From: a virus
Direction: 5' to 3' (one strand)
IMG/VR virus record: IMGVR_UViG_3300020186_000001
Location: 1-64,000 of that record
DNA: 64,000 bases
A program made the translations under genes and the position numbers. The notes below the pieces were generated by a model that ran no database searches, was not told where the DNA came from, and saw only the letters and a program-made list of their open reading frames with translations. How positions within the stretch are numbered: position 1 is the stretch's first letter; every line of letters starts with the position of its first letter. Positions 42,860-52,870 of this stretch are shown piece after piece.

Positions 42860-45082
42860 TTGCAAAGAAAACAAAGATTTGTCGCGGATCAGCGGTTAGA
42901 TCTACCCCACTTTGAATCAATGCAGGGGTATGTCGATGCTGAATTCAATTCGTATAACAAGGCGTTCCTCGCACCATCCAATTATATTGTTAAAAATTGG
43001 CAGGTGGTTGGCACAGGTGGCTTGAACATCAAAGTCGATCAATCGGTCGATTCAACTTTATTCAGCTCACTTAGGACGGGTAAAGAGAGCTTCATTTACC
43101 GCAAAGGTGCTGAAGCTGCCATCACTCTGGGCCTCACAGATAATGCGACAAACTATGTCGAATTAAAAATGACCACTGTGACGTGTGCTCAAGACACTGT
43201 TGCTGTTTGGGATTCCACTGCGAATGGTGGATTGGGAGAAGAGTTCTCACAGCTCTCTGATACTGCCACAGAAGAAGAGCCGTCTCTTGTTGCGAATACT
43301 ACGGCCTTCACAGGCAATACTGACAGGATTCCACTTGCTGTTGTCGTCACTCTCGGTGGCATTATCGTTAGCATCACAGATTCAAGAAGTCTCCTTTTTC
43401 ACAAGGCGACTGATTGGAACTTCGGAGTCACAAGAACTGATAAGACTATCTCTAATTTTAAAGAATCTTATGACGCTCTAACAACAGCTATAAAAGAAAT
43501 AAAAGGCACTTCAAACTGGTATGATATCCCTTATTCTGGAAATAAGGTTCTTAAAGAGTATCAGAATATGTTTATCACCGGTGGCGGTGCCATCGAGTGG
43601 GAAGGAAGTCAGCCAGCTTCAACTCTTGGTTGGAGTTCTGTCTTTCAAATTGAGATCGCAGATCGAGTCGATACATACACGATCAATGCTGGTTCTGTTC
43701 TACTTGCAGACGGCCAGGCAATGTATGTGGTCATCCCAGAAGGCACGCCTCCTGGAGCTTTGACGCCAATTGTTGCAAGCCTTGCGAGTGTCCCGATTGA
43801 TCCGTTCTCGGCAGGATACTCTGCCGGAATTCAGGTTCTCTTCTTTAGAAGAGGCAGCACTGTCATGGGATGGGTGGATATCCCAGACCTAAATCCTGGA
43901 GAGAGTGCGAGCATCGGTCAAGACCTCCCAAGCAAGCATCGTCAGCGTTTAGGGATTATCGACGAAAACAACTTTGTTGCTTATACTTCAACCACGAACA
44001 TCCTTCCCGTAGACTCGCACCCAGTTTCGATATCGAAACTGGACGCAGCTCTAGCGGTTGTTCAAGATCTTGCAAACACCAGTGAATCATCCATTGTGGC
44101 TCTCTTCGCAGCAGTCAATTCGATATTGACTAGCGATCCGATAGAAGAGCACTTCCTTGTCACTAACCCAGTCGGTCAAACCATCTTCAATGCTGCGGTC
44201 TTGAAATGGAACGTCGATGTGAATTCTGTGGACATCGAAGTATTCATGAACGGTCAGAAGGTTCTTCAAGACCAGGCTGGCGGATCCACATTCGCATTCA
44301 AGAAGAACTCTGAAACACAGATTGTATTCTCAGATACGGTTCCAGAGAACGCTCGCATCACGATTCGCAATACGCTGAGCTATCTCTATAAAACATACTT
44401 TGTGAACTATCTTTCAAACAGTTCAGGTCAAACTCAGTCGGTAGGCCAGACATTTGCTGCTGGGACAGAGCGTCTCGGTGTTTATAGAAACGGCATATAC
44501 TTGATGAAGACTTTGAGTCTTGGATCTCCTATTGACCGCTTTGTCGAGCAATCAAGTATCGCTGTAGAACTTGGTGTGACGGCTGATGCACTGACAGGTT
44601 TCGCGTTCGTCCATCAAGCCAAGGCTCCTGTATTCAAGCAATCTCAAACAGGTGTGACTGGTGCTGTGTTGACGGTCCCATCTCACACGGTCACAAGCGA
44701 CGCATTAAGAATCTATCGCAATGGTCTTATGATGAATAAGTCTGGATTTGGTGGCATTTCTGAGCAGTACGCAGACACATCTGCTACGTCAATTACTTTG
44801 GTTGATCCAGCAATAATCAGTGATTATTTTATATTTGAATACATGGATGCTGCTCCAACTTGGAGACAAGATATCACCGGAGTTGTTGGTGTCACGGTGA
44901 CATTTTCTTCCGTGTATGTTCTTGGGAATAAAAAGTTGCTAGTATGGAGGAACGGAATTCTCCTCTTCAACTCAGCAACTATTGGTTTGCCAGGCGACAG
45001 ATACCAGGAAGCTACGACTTTGACGATAACGCTCGGAGTCGCTGCTGCCTCTGGGGATACATTCACAGCGATCTATCAATAG
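42860..45082 (+). CDS. Baseplate/tail-fibre protein with tandem fibre modules
   Basis: 740 residues from a TTG start preceded by GATGAGGTG; no closer ATG fits. The N-terminal 350 residues are likely the baseplate-binding part (MQGYVDAEFNSYNKAF...). The C-terminal half contains at least three related modules of about 85 residues, with FMNGQKVLQDQAGG, VYRNGIYLMKTLSLG, IYRNGLMMNKSGFGG and VWRNGILLFNSATIG, each followed by a beta hairpin. The style is that of fibre-shaft or adaptor proteins joining the baseplate to receptor-binding fibres. Confidence 0.68.
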   Translation: MQRKQRFVADQRLDLPHFESMQGYVDAEFNSYNKAFLAPSNYIVKNWQVVGTGGLNIKVDQSVDSTLFSSLRTGKESFIYRKGAEAAITLGLTDNATNYVELKMTTVTCAQDTVAVWDSTANGGLGEEFSQLSDTATEEEPSLVANTTAFTGNTDRIPLAVVVTLGGIIVSITDSRSLLFHKATDWNFGVTRTDKTISNFKESYDALTTAIKEIKGTSNWYDIPYSGNKVLKEYQNMFITGGGAIEWEGSQPASTLGWSSVFQIEIADRVDTYTINAGSVLLADGQAMYVVIPEGTPPGALTPIVASLASVPIDPFSAGYSAGIQVLFFRRGSTVMGWVDIPDLNPGESASIGQDLPSKHRQRLGIIDENNFVAYTSTTNILPVDSHPVSISKLDAALAVVQDLANTSESSIVALFAAVNSILTSDPIEEHFLVTNPVGQTIFNAAVLKWNVDVNSVDIEVFMNGQKVLQDQAGGSTFAFKKNSETQIVFSDTVPENARITIRNTLSYLYKTYFVNYLSNSSGQTQSVGQTFAAGTERLGVYRNGIYLMKTLSLGSPIDRFVEQSSIAVELGVTADALTGFAFVHQAKAPVFKQSQTGVTGAVLTVPSHTVTSDALRIYRNGLMMNKSGFGGISEQYADTSATSITLVDPAIISDYFIFEYMDAAPTWRQDITGVVGVTVTFSSVYVLGNKKLLVWRNGILLFNSATIGLPGDRYQEATTLTITLGVAAASGDTFTAIYQ

Positions 45083-45093
45083 GGAGTTTTGGG

Positions 45094-46203
45094 ATGCCAA
45101 TTCAATCAAATCAAATTTCAGATAAACCGATTGTCCAAGGTGCGGTAGCTGTTGCACCAATTACTGGAGCTGGCAAAGGTGCCTTCTACCCAAAAGACAT
45201 TGGTGCAGGCCAAATCGAAGGCTTCTGGGTCGATGAAGCTGGGATTGAGACTCAAATCACCGAGAACGGCTCAGTCAAGGGTGCTGGAGGCGGAGGAGGC
45301 GGATCGGTTAGCGATATTGCTTTCCCTTCTGGCTGGGATGGAGATGCAACGGGTGCTCCTTCTCGCAACGCAGTCTTTGATAAGATTAGTGCGATGGATA
45401 CAGCGATCTCTGGCAAACAAGCTACGCTATCAATACCAACTCAAGCTGAGGCTGAGGCGGGTGTTGCGACCACTGCAAGAGCTTTCACGGCTCAAAGAGT
45501 CGCTCAGGCGATTGCTGCTCTTGCACCTGGTGGTGGTGGTGGATCAGTTAGTGATGTCCCTTTTGCTGGAAGCTGGGATAGCGTAACAACGATTCCTCCT
45601 TCTAAAAATGCTGTTTATGACAAAATCACTGCGATGGACGTAGCGATCTCGTCCAACGCCTCGTCTCTCGCTGGGAAACAAGCCGCACTCTCCACTGTGG
45701 TGCAAGTCGAGGCTGAAGCCGGAGTCGCCACTACTGATAGAATATGGACTGCTCTGAGAGTTAAGCAGGCTATCTTGGCTTTGTCTCCTGGAGGCGGATC
45801 AACAGTTGTCCTCCACAGGCGTGTAACTACTACGAATGCTAACGATGTTCAGATTATTGCCTACGGTGCTTCTGCCGACATTGCGGCGATCACTGTCGTG
45901 AAGAGTTCAAATGGTGTCACACTGTCAACCATCCCTGCGGGGGTCCGACTGATCAGTGTTCAATCTTTTTTTAGTGGTGCCGATGTTGGGGCAAACACAA
46001 GCGTTTCAATAAGTTATCCCGATCCAAACGGAGCAACGACTTTGGCCGAGTCAATTTTGCCAACGATGACCCGATACACCACTGCGTTTAATCCATTTGG
46101 GACACAGGCTGGAACTATCGTGAATAACGCAGGGGTTATCACAGCGACACACTCAGGTGGGGTTGTAGCAAATAACTCTGCGGCATTGAAACTAGTATTC
46201 TAA
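45094..46203 (+). CDS. Tail fibre protein with internal duplication
   Basis: 369 residues from ATG 45094 (AGGGAGTTTTGGG upstream). An 80-residue unit is duplicated: GGSVSDIAFPSGWDGDATG and GGSVSDVPFAGSWDSVTT, each followed by NAVFDKISAMD or NAVYDKITAMD and an EAEAGVATT segment, with Gly-rich linkers. The final 140 residues are a beta-rich head (VISVQSFF-type strands). Organisation is that of a trimeric fibre with collagen-like or linker repeats and a receptor-binding tip. Confidence 0.68.
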   Translation: MPIQSNQISDKPIVQGAVAVAPITGAGKGAFYPKDIGAGQIEGFWVDEAGIETQITENGSVKGAGGGGGGSVSDIAFPSGWDGDATGAPSRNAVFDKISAMDTAISGKQATLSIPTQAEAEAGVATTARAFTAQRVAQAIAALAPGGGGGSVSDVPFAGSWDSVTTIPPSKNAVYDKITAMDVAISSNASSLAGKQAALSTVVQVEAEAGVATTDRIWTALRVKQAILALSPGGGSTVVLHRRVTTTNANDVQIIAYGASADIAAITVVKSSNGVTLSTIPAGVRLISVQSFFSGADVGANTSVSISYPDPNGATTLAESILPTMTRYTTAFNPFGTQAGTIVNNAGVITATHSGGVVANNSAALKLVF

Positions 46204-46213
46204 GGATGAACTA

Positions 46214-47062
46214 ATGGCGAATGCAATTTTTAATGCCAAAATAACTCTAACGAGTTCTTCAGCAACAGTGAATGCTGATGAGTTCAATATCGTCGGAGCT
46301 GTCGTTGACAACGAGGGACTCTACAGCGGCATTGATCCTGTAGTTGGAGACATTCTGATACTAGATACGGCAGGCACTGAGCCTGGGACTGTTTCAAAAT
46401 ACAAAATACTTTCTTTCACATCTCAAACATTCGGTGCGATTTCTGCGAAGATTAAATACGATGATATTGGAACTGCCATTGATCCAACCGGAGCGGTCGG
46501 CATTGGTGGAATGATCTGTAGTGCATCTGCGAGTAGCAAGTTTCCTTGGCTTCCAGCGATTGACACACAGGGCTTATCAGTAAAGCTTTTCATATTCGCA
46601 AAAAACATCCTTGAAAGACAAAAGATTGATGGGAATTTAAGCGGAGGCGGAGGTTCATCTAATCAGAAGATTATGATTGGTGGATCAGCCTTAGCTGCTG
46701 GAGTTCCGGTTTCAAAGAATCCAGCAACTGGCAAAGTCATTCTTGCCGACTCAGACGGAGTTGGCACTCAGCAATTTTACGGCGTCACTATGACAACTTG
46801 TGCTGGCGATGGAAGTCCTGTCACAGTCCAACTTCCTGGTGCAAATTTAGCTGGAGTATTGACTGGTCTAGGATTTGCGGTTGGTGATGAGATATTCATG
46901 GGAGAAACTGCTGGCTCGTATGTGAACGGAGCTGGCGTTGATGCTTTTGTCGGAGCAAACGATTCAATCTTTAAACTGGGGATAGCAGACTGTGCAGCGA
47001 GTGCTGCCAGTGCGACTGCTGTTGACTTAATACTTCTTCCAGAAGTAGTAGCGAGACCATGA
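46214..47062 (+). CDS. Tail-fibre-associated structural protein
   Basis: 282 residues, with AAGGATGAACTA upstream. A beta-rich N-terminal domain is followed by a GGGGSS linker and a C-terminal domain (KIMIGGSALAAGVPVSKNPATGKVILADSDG) of a type that recurs in phage fibre tips and decoration proteins. Overlaps the next gene by ATGA. Likely a fibre or baseplate accessory protein. Confidence 0.6.
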   Translation: MANAIFNAKITLTSSSATVNADEFNIVGAVVDNEGLYSGIDPVVGDILILDTAGTEPGTVSKYKILSFTSQTFGAISAKIKYDDIGTAIDPTGAVGIGGMICSASASSKFPWLPAIDTQGLSVKLFIFAKNILERQKIDGNLSGGGGSSNQKIMIGGSALAAGVPVSKNPATGKVILADSDGVGTQQFYGVTMTTCAGDGSPVTVQLPGANLAGVLTGLGFAVGDEIFMGETAGSYVNGAGVDAFVGANDSIFKLGIADCAASAASATAVDLILLPEVVARP

Positions 47063-47289
47063 TGGGCTTTCCAATGAACAACGTCCTAGAGATTCTAAGC
47101 CGAGATGAGGACAATATGACTGTCTTGGTTGAGAACATAAAAGACCCAGAAGTTGCGAGCAAGGTTGAAGCGTTAGTGAATTTGATTCAGGCAAAGCACG
47201 AAAGTTTTTCAAAAGAAGTTAGTTTGGCAGCCGATACGGCTGGTTCGAAAGTCACCGTGAAATCATTCATTGTGATGCAAACAACTTAG
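47059..47289 (+). CDS. Small protein within fibre cluster
   Basis: 76 residues, coupled to the previous gene through ATGATG. Helical and charged with no membrane segment (VASKVEALVNLIQAKHESFSKEV). It may be a fibre-assembly chaperone, a role often filled by small helical proteins in fibre clusters; this is inference. Confidence 0.55.
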   Translation: MMGFPMNNVLEILSRDEDNMTVLVENIKDPEVASKVEALVNLIQAKHESFSKEVSLAADTAGSKVTVKSFIVMQTT

Positions 47290-47305
47290 CGAAAGGGAAT
47301 TAGAC

Positions 47306-48664
47306 ATGGCGAATTTTGACTTATTAGTTATTGGCACAGGCGGTAGAAACGAGCGTAAGCCGTCTTCTGCTCAAACAATTGACTTTACAGGGGTGCGAAT
47401 TGGCGCATCCAATCTAACGATCACAGAATCGTCTGGCAAGTTTGACATGGGCGGAATCATCGTTGGCAACATCGCCGACGGTGCGGCTGCTGGTCAAGCA
47501 CTAAGCTTCAGTCAACGCGGAGCTAACAACGGTGTCGCAAGTTTAGATGGTGGCGGTAAAGTTCCAGTATCTCAGCTTCCATCGGCAGTCATGACCTACG
47601 AAGGTGTGTGGAATGCTACCACCAACTCTCCATCTTTGGCTGACGGTGCTGGCGACGCTGGTATGGTCTACCGTGTCGGTACTGCTGGCTCGCAAAACCT
47701 TGGTTCTGGATCAATCTCTTTTGATGTTGGCGACTATGCAATTTATAACGGCACAGTTTGGGAAAAATCTGACACTACTGACGCAGTAGCTTCTGTAAAC
47801 GGCCAAACAGGTGTCGTTGTTCTAAGCACAACTAACATCGCTGAAGGCACAAACCTCTACTTCACAGACGCCAGAGCTAGAACCGCTGTCATCACTCAGG
47901 TGATCACCAACGGTGTTGCTGATAGATCTCCTTCTGAAGACGCAGTGTTTGACGCTCTTGCTCTTAAAGCGGCCAGCGTCCACACTCACGTTGCTGCCGA
48001 TGTCACTGACTTCACCGCTGCTGCCAAGGCTGCTACTGTAGCTGACGCGATTGCTGATGGCGTTACCGATGTCGCTCCTTCTCAGAATGCAGTGTTTGAT
48101 GCACTGGCACTTAAAGCCGCTTCGTCACACACACACGTTGCTGCTGATGTTACTGACTTTACTGCCGCTGCTAGAGTGGCTGCTGTAGCTGATGCCATTG
48201 TTGATGGCGTTACCAACGTAGCCGCTTCCCAAAACGCAGTGTTTGATGCACTGGCTCTGAAGGCAGACGCTTCTAGCATCTCAGTTCCAACTCTTTCTAA
48301 GACCAATGACAACGGTGGCTCAATCACTGTTCGCCAAGCTGTCTACGTCAAAGCAAACGGCAATGTTGATCTAGCTCTTGCTGACGGATCTGTCGCACTA
48401 GAAGATTTTGCTATCGGTCTAGTGGCTGTCGCTTCGATTGCTACAACTGCTGCTGGCAACATCTTGTTTGCAAAAGGTGATCTAGTTAGCGGATTCTCTG
48501 GTTTGACTCCTGGTAGAAAGTATTATGTTTCCCGTACTTCTGGTGGAGCGATTGCTCTTTACTCTGCCATTTCTTGGGTTGCTGGCGACAAAGTGCAAAT
48601 GGTTGGTCGCGCCTTAAGTGCGACCGTTCTTGAATTTGACCCATCTTTTGAATTCCAATACTAA
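47306..48664 (+). CDS. Tail fibre protein with 49-residue repeats
   Basis: 452 residues after a GAAAGGGAATTAGAC ribosome site. The N-terminus is baseplate-binding-like. The centre has ASVNGQTGVVVLSTTNIAEGTNLYF, widespread in fibre shafts, then three 49-residue units containing NAVFDALALKA and HTHVAADVTDFTAAA. The C-terminal domain reads ISVPTLSKTNDNGGSI and is followed by a compact beta fold similar in style to the protein at 46214. A trimeric fibre is likely. Confidence 0.72.
   Translation: MANFDLLVIGTGGRNERKPSSAQTIDFTGVRIGASNLTITESSGKFDMGGIIVGNIADGAAAGQALSFSQRGANNGVASLDGGGKVPVSQLPSAVMTYEGVWNATTNSPSLADGAGDAGMVYRVGTAGSQNLGSGSISFDVGDYAIYNGTVWEKSDTTDAVASVNGQTGVVVLSTTNIAEGTNLYFTDARARTAVITQVITNGVADRSPSEDAVFDALALKAASVHTHVAADVTDFTAAAKAATVADAIADGVTDVAPSQNAVFDALALKAASSHTHVAADVTDFTAAARVAAVADAIVDGVTNVAASQNAVFDALALKADASSISVPTLSKTNDNGGSITVRQAVYVKANGNVDLALADGSVALEDFAIGLVAVASIATTAAGNILFAKGDLVSGFSGLTPGRKYYVSRTSGGAIALYSAISWVAGDKVQMVGRALSATVLEFDPSFEFQY
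47908..48270 (+). repeat. 147-base repeats in fibre gene
   Basis: The GCAGTGTTTGA segment recurs at 47942, 48089 and 48236, exactly 147 bases apart, matching the 49-residue protein repeats. Nucleotide identity is high, so unit number may vary among relatives. Confidence 0.8.
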
Positions 48665-48683
48665 GTTTGAAGCTTGATCCAAA

Positions 48684-48703
48684 GGGGAGGCATTACGCTC
48701 CCC
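48684..48703 (+). terminator. Hairpin after fibre gene
   Basis: GGGGAG and CTCCCC form a six-base-pair GC stem with an eight-base loop, 19 bases past the stop. No T-run follows, so it is a weak terminator or an mRNA 3'-end stabiliser like the hairpin after the capsid gene. Confidence 0.45.
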
Positions 48704-48728
48704 CTCCATTGAGTTAAAGGAAAAACCT

Positions 48729-49022
48729 GTGGCGTTACGATATTTACAAATTGAAGATACTACGGGGAGGGTGCAACGCGGCCCTGCAAGTGTCTCAGCC
48801 TCATGGACTGATGAGCAGTTCAGTGTTGGCGGTGGCGGTGTAGCCACAGTCTCCCTTGCTTCAACTATCACAGGCATCACCAAGATTGACGTGTATGTGA
48901 ATGGAGTTTTGAGACGCGAGGGTGCCGGAAATACTTGGGTTAGAAATGTAACCCCTGCTAGAATTGATTTCGCTGAAACTATCCCACAAAACGCATGGAT
49001 TCTTGTCAGAGTATGGAGTTAA
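48729..49022 (+). CDS. Small fibre-associated protein
   Basis: 97 residues from a GTG start with AAAGGAAAAACCT upstream. The sequence is beta-rich with KIDVYVNGVLRREGAGNTWVRN and ends WILVRVWS. The RNG/VNG hairpin resembles the modules of the fibre at 42860. Probably a fibre tip or adaptor subunit. Confidence 0.6.
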   Translation: MALRYLQIEDTTGRVQRGPASVSASWTDEQFSVGGGGVATVSLASTITGITKIDVYVNGVLRREGAGNTWVRNVTPARIDFAETIPQNAWILVRVWS

Positions 49023-49025
49023 TAA

Positions 49026-52000
49026 ATGCCTATAGATAAACAGCAGTCTACTCAGATGGTGAACGAGGCACAATTGCCCGTTCTTCGCACAACCGCTCGC
49101 CAAGAGCTTGCGGCTATCTTCGGCCTTCTCAACAGCGAGCTACAGTCTCCTTTGAGGTTGTTCGCAAGTGATCCGTCGGACGCACTTCTCAACATTGCGT
49201 CTAACGCGGTGATTGGAGCCGACGGAGCTAGAAAGACGATCCTGAGTGCAGATGATGCGATAGGGCTGTTTGCAGCCACTACGATTAACTTGCAGACTGC
49301 TGCAATTGTCGGTGGGACTGTCCAAGTTCAAGGAGCGGCCTTCGCTCTACCAACGACAACGATAGGTCAATTTAGAAGATTGGCCTTGGTTTACTCAAAC
49401 TCAACGAACATCGTAAACACGATCTTCTCTGCTGCGGCTGCATCAGTTGCGGCCTTAAGCGATCCAGTCAACCTGTTCACAGCACTTGACGGAACGCCTA
49501 TCGGGTACATTGATCTCGAAGCTACTGCTGCGAACGCTTTTAAAACTGCTGGCTCTGCTACATCTGTTGTAGAGAACTCTGTTGGTGGCACAGCACGCAT
49601 CGTGAAGCCTGCCGCATCGGGTTCTGGCTCTGGAGGAGGCGGAGGCACTGATCTCAAGCTACAAGCGATTGCAGCGAACGTGGGGACTCTGAAGAAGGGG
49701 TTTCTACGCTATGACTCGACTCTAATCGGCCTTGAGGCTGATATCTCATTTAACCTTAAAACTGCGGTTAGCAGTCTTGGGGTTGTTGCTCCATCAGCAT
49801 CGACTTCTTATTACCTGTATCTTGACATGGGAGCGTTGCCAGTATCCTTGACGACTCACGCGAGTGTTGGTTTTCAATATTACGCAGTCTCTTCTGGAAC
49901 GACTGGAATGCTTGTGGTCTTAACTGCCGACGCTTCGACAGTAGACCTTAGTCGCTACATCCCAATCGCCCTTCTTAGAACAGATGGATCCAGTAACTAC
50001 GCACTAAAGGCTGATGCAGCAAGAAAGATTCACAGCGGCCCAAGCGTCAATGTCTCTCCATTAGTCTACGAGGACTCTGATCACTCTATCGGAACTGTTG
50101 GATCTGCTGGTCAACTCGCAACTTATGGTAGTCTGGCGACAACAGATTTCCCAAACACTACGACACTCCACGTTTATGGTGGGAATGAGGCTTCCGGCAC
50201 ATCTCTGAACGACTCTGCATCCTCCCCTATAGCTCTGACTGGGACTGCAACTCCTCTCTTCAACAGAGTTGGGTTCTTTGGAAGAGAGACGATACCTTCT
50301 ACTCTAAACGGATCATCTCAATTCTGGTCTTCTACAAACGCTGAGTTCTCTTATGCAACTGCCTCTGGAGCTACAAGCTTTGGGGGATGGTTCTACAAAG
50401 AGAATTGGGCTGATGCTACAGCTAGGACGCTGATGTCCATTGGAACTGCGGCTGCTACCTGTATCCGCTTAAGTCTTACTACTGGCAATACGGTACGAGT
50501 AGAGTCATTCGCTACTAGCATCACTCCTTCTGCTTCGACTTCGGGAATGGTTGGATGGAATCATATTTCAGTGACTCTCAGCACTACGACTGCAAGATTG
50601 TACATCAATGGACAGTTGATTGGTTCTGCTACGATCACAAGTGGGACAACTGGGAATGGACTATTCGTTGGAGCACTTAACGGTGCATCCGAGTTCTCCA
50701 ATATCTCAATTCAAGATGTCTTCATTCACAAGGGTACAGTCTTAACTGATAGCCAAGTGAACGTCATTGCCTCTAAGAGATACAAAGGCAAACAGATTGC
50801 AGGCGGTCACGTCTTAGCTACAGATAGCTTTCCTCTAAACTCTTTAGCGAGCAAAGTTTCATACTGGAACTTAGCTACTTTGAATGACTCATCTGGAAAT
50901 GGCAAGACTCTTACCAACGTAGGCTCCACGCCATTCACTGGACTAGACATCTTCGGAGTGTCGGGTGTCGCGACTCTTGACGGATCATCTCAAAGGTTTA
51001 CTTCTGCCGACGCACTCTTTAACCCTGGCAATACTCCATTCTCATACGGAGGATGGTTTAGCACTGACAATTGGGCTAGAAGCATTCAGCAGCTCATGGG
51101 AAATAATGGAGCATCTCACACTTGGAGAATTCACACTGACACGACTGGAATTGTATTCACTTGTGGGACAAGTGCTCCTACAGTGGTTCCCAGCATTACT
51201 CCACAAGCTGGATCTTGGAATCACTTAGCTTCGGTGTATGATGGCACTGGCGCATGGTATCTCTACGTGAACGGTGTTCAAGTTGGGACATCCTCTAACA
51301 CCAACACTGCCGCTGCTGGAACCTTTACTCTTGGAGCCAACACTGCTGGTTCTCAGTCATTCTTTGGCAGAATGCAAGATGTCTTCTTTGCCAGCGTAGC
51401 TTTGTCTGGACTAGACATTCTAAAACTTGCATCAGCTCGCATTGATCTTCCTTCCAATGTTGCGGTCAGACTTCAAGATCAAGACTGGAACGGTAATTTC
51501 ATCTCTGAAGACGGTCAAACTGTAAACGAGCTAAGCGATGCGTTCTTAGTTGATAAAGACAACACTAAGATTTGGGCGTACTTCGGTGGAGGCTCTGCAT
51601 CGAGAGTTAACCTTAGACTCTATGATGGTGGCCTTGGTGCGACTACGGTTCCAGTTCGTAAGTTTGACCGAAGCTACACTGCGGCACTGCCTACAACCAT
51701 TGCTCACGGACTTCCATCGCGTCCTACGAGCATCGAGATTCAGCACAATGAGAATGCTGACGGCAGGTATGTAAACTTAAATGCTGAGACATATCTGAAG
51801 TGTGATGACACGAACATCTACACGACAACATCTTCGCTCACGATTGATGCGACAAGAGATGTCAGAATCGTAGCCTCTATCGGTGTACCTGCGATCGGAG
51901 CGGGCGGCGGGGCAACGTCTACCGTGGCGGGTACAGTCACTAGTTTTTCTCCCATTGTTTTGTCTGCAGTGAATACGGTTTCAGCCGCTGGCTACACAAT

Positions 52001-52622
52001 TTTAACTGCCGATGGATATCAAACGATTGCCGTTTCCCTGATGTCAGGGGCCGACCGGACGATCACACTTCCAGCGACGGCGAGCAACGTGGGCCGAAAA
52101 ATCAGCGTCGTGAGAACTGCAACCGACGGAGAGGGTTCGTACAGAGTAATCATTAACGCCGCAGGCGCAGATGTCATTTACGGCGGACACTCCATCACAG
52201 CAACCACGTTAAACTTAGATCGAAGATTTCAATGTACAACGCTAGAGTGCCTTGCGTCAGGCATATGGTCACAAGTGGAAGCGACGGGCACAATCATCTT
52301 GGCAGCAAACTTAGATGGTAATTTTACAGCAGGAGCAATTTACGCCTATCGAATCGGGAACTCGATCACGATACAAATTTCAAGCCCCGCATGGACCGCT
52401 GGATCAACCTCGCGGTCGACCTCAGCAATCGTTTTACCGGCAGGGTTTCGTCCAGGAGTCAGAACAGTTTTTGCCTGCGCAGCTAGAAACGGATCCCACG
52501 GGTATGATGTTACATTTGTCGCTGAGACGACGGGGATTATCACAGTTCAGACAAGCGACGGCGCGGCGTCTAGTATGGACGATTACGCGGGCATATCCGG
52601 GAGTATTCTAATAAGGTTTTAA
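49026..52622 (+). CDS. Large receptor-binding tail fibre with two LamG-like domains
   Basis: 1198 residues. The N-terminal 200 residues are a helical/beta attachment region ending in a Ser/Gly linker (SGSGSGGGGG). Two concanavalin/LamG-like domains follow at about residues 375-575 and 600-800. Each contains a GWF(Y/S)xxNW strand, a NHISVTL or NHLASVYDG strand and a LYINGQL or LYVNGVQ strand. These folds bind carbohydrate. A distinct C-terminal 240 residues (from about 51905) forms a new tip with LPAGFRPG. Remnant tip sequence follows the stop, so the tip was probably exchanged. Confidence 0.75.
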   Translation: MPIDKQQSTQMVNEAQLPVLRTTARQELAAIFGLLNSELQSPLRLFASDPSDALLNIASNAVIGADGARKTILSADDAIGLFAATTINLQTAAIVGGTVQVQGAAFALPTTTIGQFRRLALVYSNSTNIVNTIFSAAAASVAALSDPVNLFTALDGTPIGYIDLEATAANAFKTAGSATSVVENSVGGTARIVKPAASGSGSGGGGGTDLKLQAIAANVGTLKKGFLRYDSTLIGLEADISFNLKTAVSSLGVVAPSASTSYYLYLDMGALPVSLTTHASVGFQYYAVSSGTTGMLVVLTADASTVDLSRYIPIALLRTDGSSNYALKADAARKIHSGPSVNVSPLVYEDSDHSIGTVGSAGQLATYGSLATTDFPNTTTLHVYGGNEASGTSLNDSASSPIALTGTATPLFNRVGFFGRETIPSTLNGSSQFWSSTNAEFSYATASGATSFGGWFYKENWADATARTLMSIGTAAATCIRLSLTTGNTVRVESFATSITPSASTSGMVGWNHISVTLSTTTARLYINGQLIGSATITSGTTGNGLFVGALNGASEFSNISIQDVFIHKGTVLTDSQVNVIASKRYKGKQIAGGHVLATDSFPLNSLASKVSYWNLATLNDSSGNGKTLTNVGSTPFTGLDIFGVSGVATLDGSSQRFTSADALFNPGNTPFSYGGWFSTDNWARSIQQLMGNNGASHTWRIHTDTTGIVFTCGTSAPTVVPSITPQAGSWNHLASVYDGTGAWYLYVNGVQVGTSSNTNTAAAGTFTLGANTAGSQSFFGRMQDVFFASVALSGLDILKLASARIDLPSNVAVRLQDQDWNGNFISEDGQTVNELSDAFLVDKDNTKIWAYFGGGSASRVNLRLYDGGLGATTVPVRKFDRSYTAALPTTIAHGLPSRPTSIEIQHNENADGRYVNLNAETYLKCDDTNIYTTTSSLTIDATRDVRIVASIGVPAIGAGGGATSTVAGTVTSFSPIVLSAVNTVSAAGYTILTADGYQTIAVSLMSGADRTITLPATASNVGRKISVVRTATDGEGSYRVIINAAGADVIYGGHSITATTLNLDRRFQCTTLECLASGIWSQVEATGTIILAANLDGNFTAGAIYAYRIGNSITIQISSPAWTAGSTSRSTSAIVLPAGFRPGVRTVFACAARNGSHGYDVTFVAETTGIITVQTSDGAASSMDDYAGISGSILIRF

Positions 52623-52624
52623 AT

Positions 52625-52753
52625 TTAGCGCGGGGTGTTGGTTCTATCGAGTCCCCAGGCACTTGGAATACAGTGCAGCTATTTGGCCACTCAAGCGGCA
52701 ATACCCTGACGCCAACAGAGCGAACGCTAATTATCAGGGATGTGCGAGAATGA
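52625..52753 (+). pseudogene. Remnant of a former fibre C-terminus
   Basis: A frame with no start codon of its own encodes GTWNTVQLFGHSSGNTLTPTE followed by RTLIIRDVRE and a stop, reading like the natural end of a fibre. It lies three bases after the current fibre stop in a different frame. I infer that an earlier tip was displaced when the present C-terminal module was inserted. Confidence 0.5.
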
Positions 52754-52786
52754 ATTCAGAATACGTCTCCGAAGGAGGACCAATAA

Positions 52787-52870
52787 ATGAGTAATCACTG
52801 GGTAATAAATAGTTCAACAAAGGCAATGATTGATCCAGACAACGTAACTTGGACGGAGGTGCCAGCATGA
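52787..52870 (+). CDS. 27-residue micro-protein
   Basis: A strong ribosome site (GAAGGAGGACCAATAA) precedes ATG 52787, and the stop overlaps the next ATG as ATGA. The product is MSNHWVINSSTKAM followed by IDPDNVTWTEVPA. It looks like a leader or a trimmed fibre fragment that couples translation of the next gene. Function unknown. Confidence 0.5.
   Translation: MSNHWVINSSTKAMIDPDNVTWTEVPA

Noticed and set aside
52315-52611. Alternative + frame inside the end of the large fibre gene
   Set aside because: Low-quality protein sequence rich in Gln/Arg with no ribosome site; the fibre frame is continuous and well structured.
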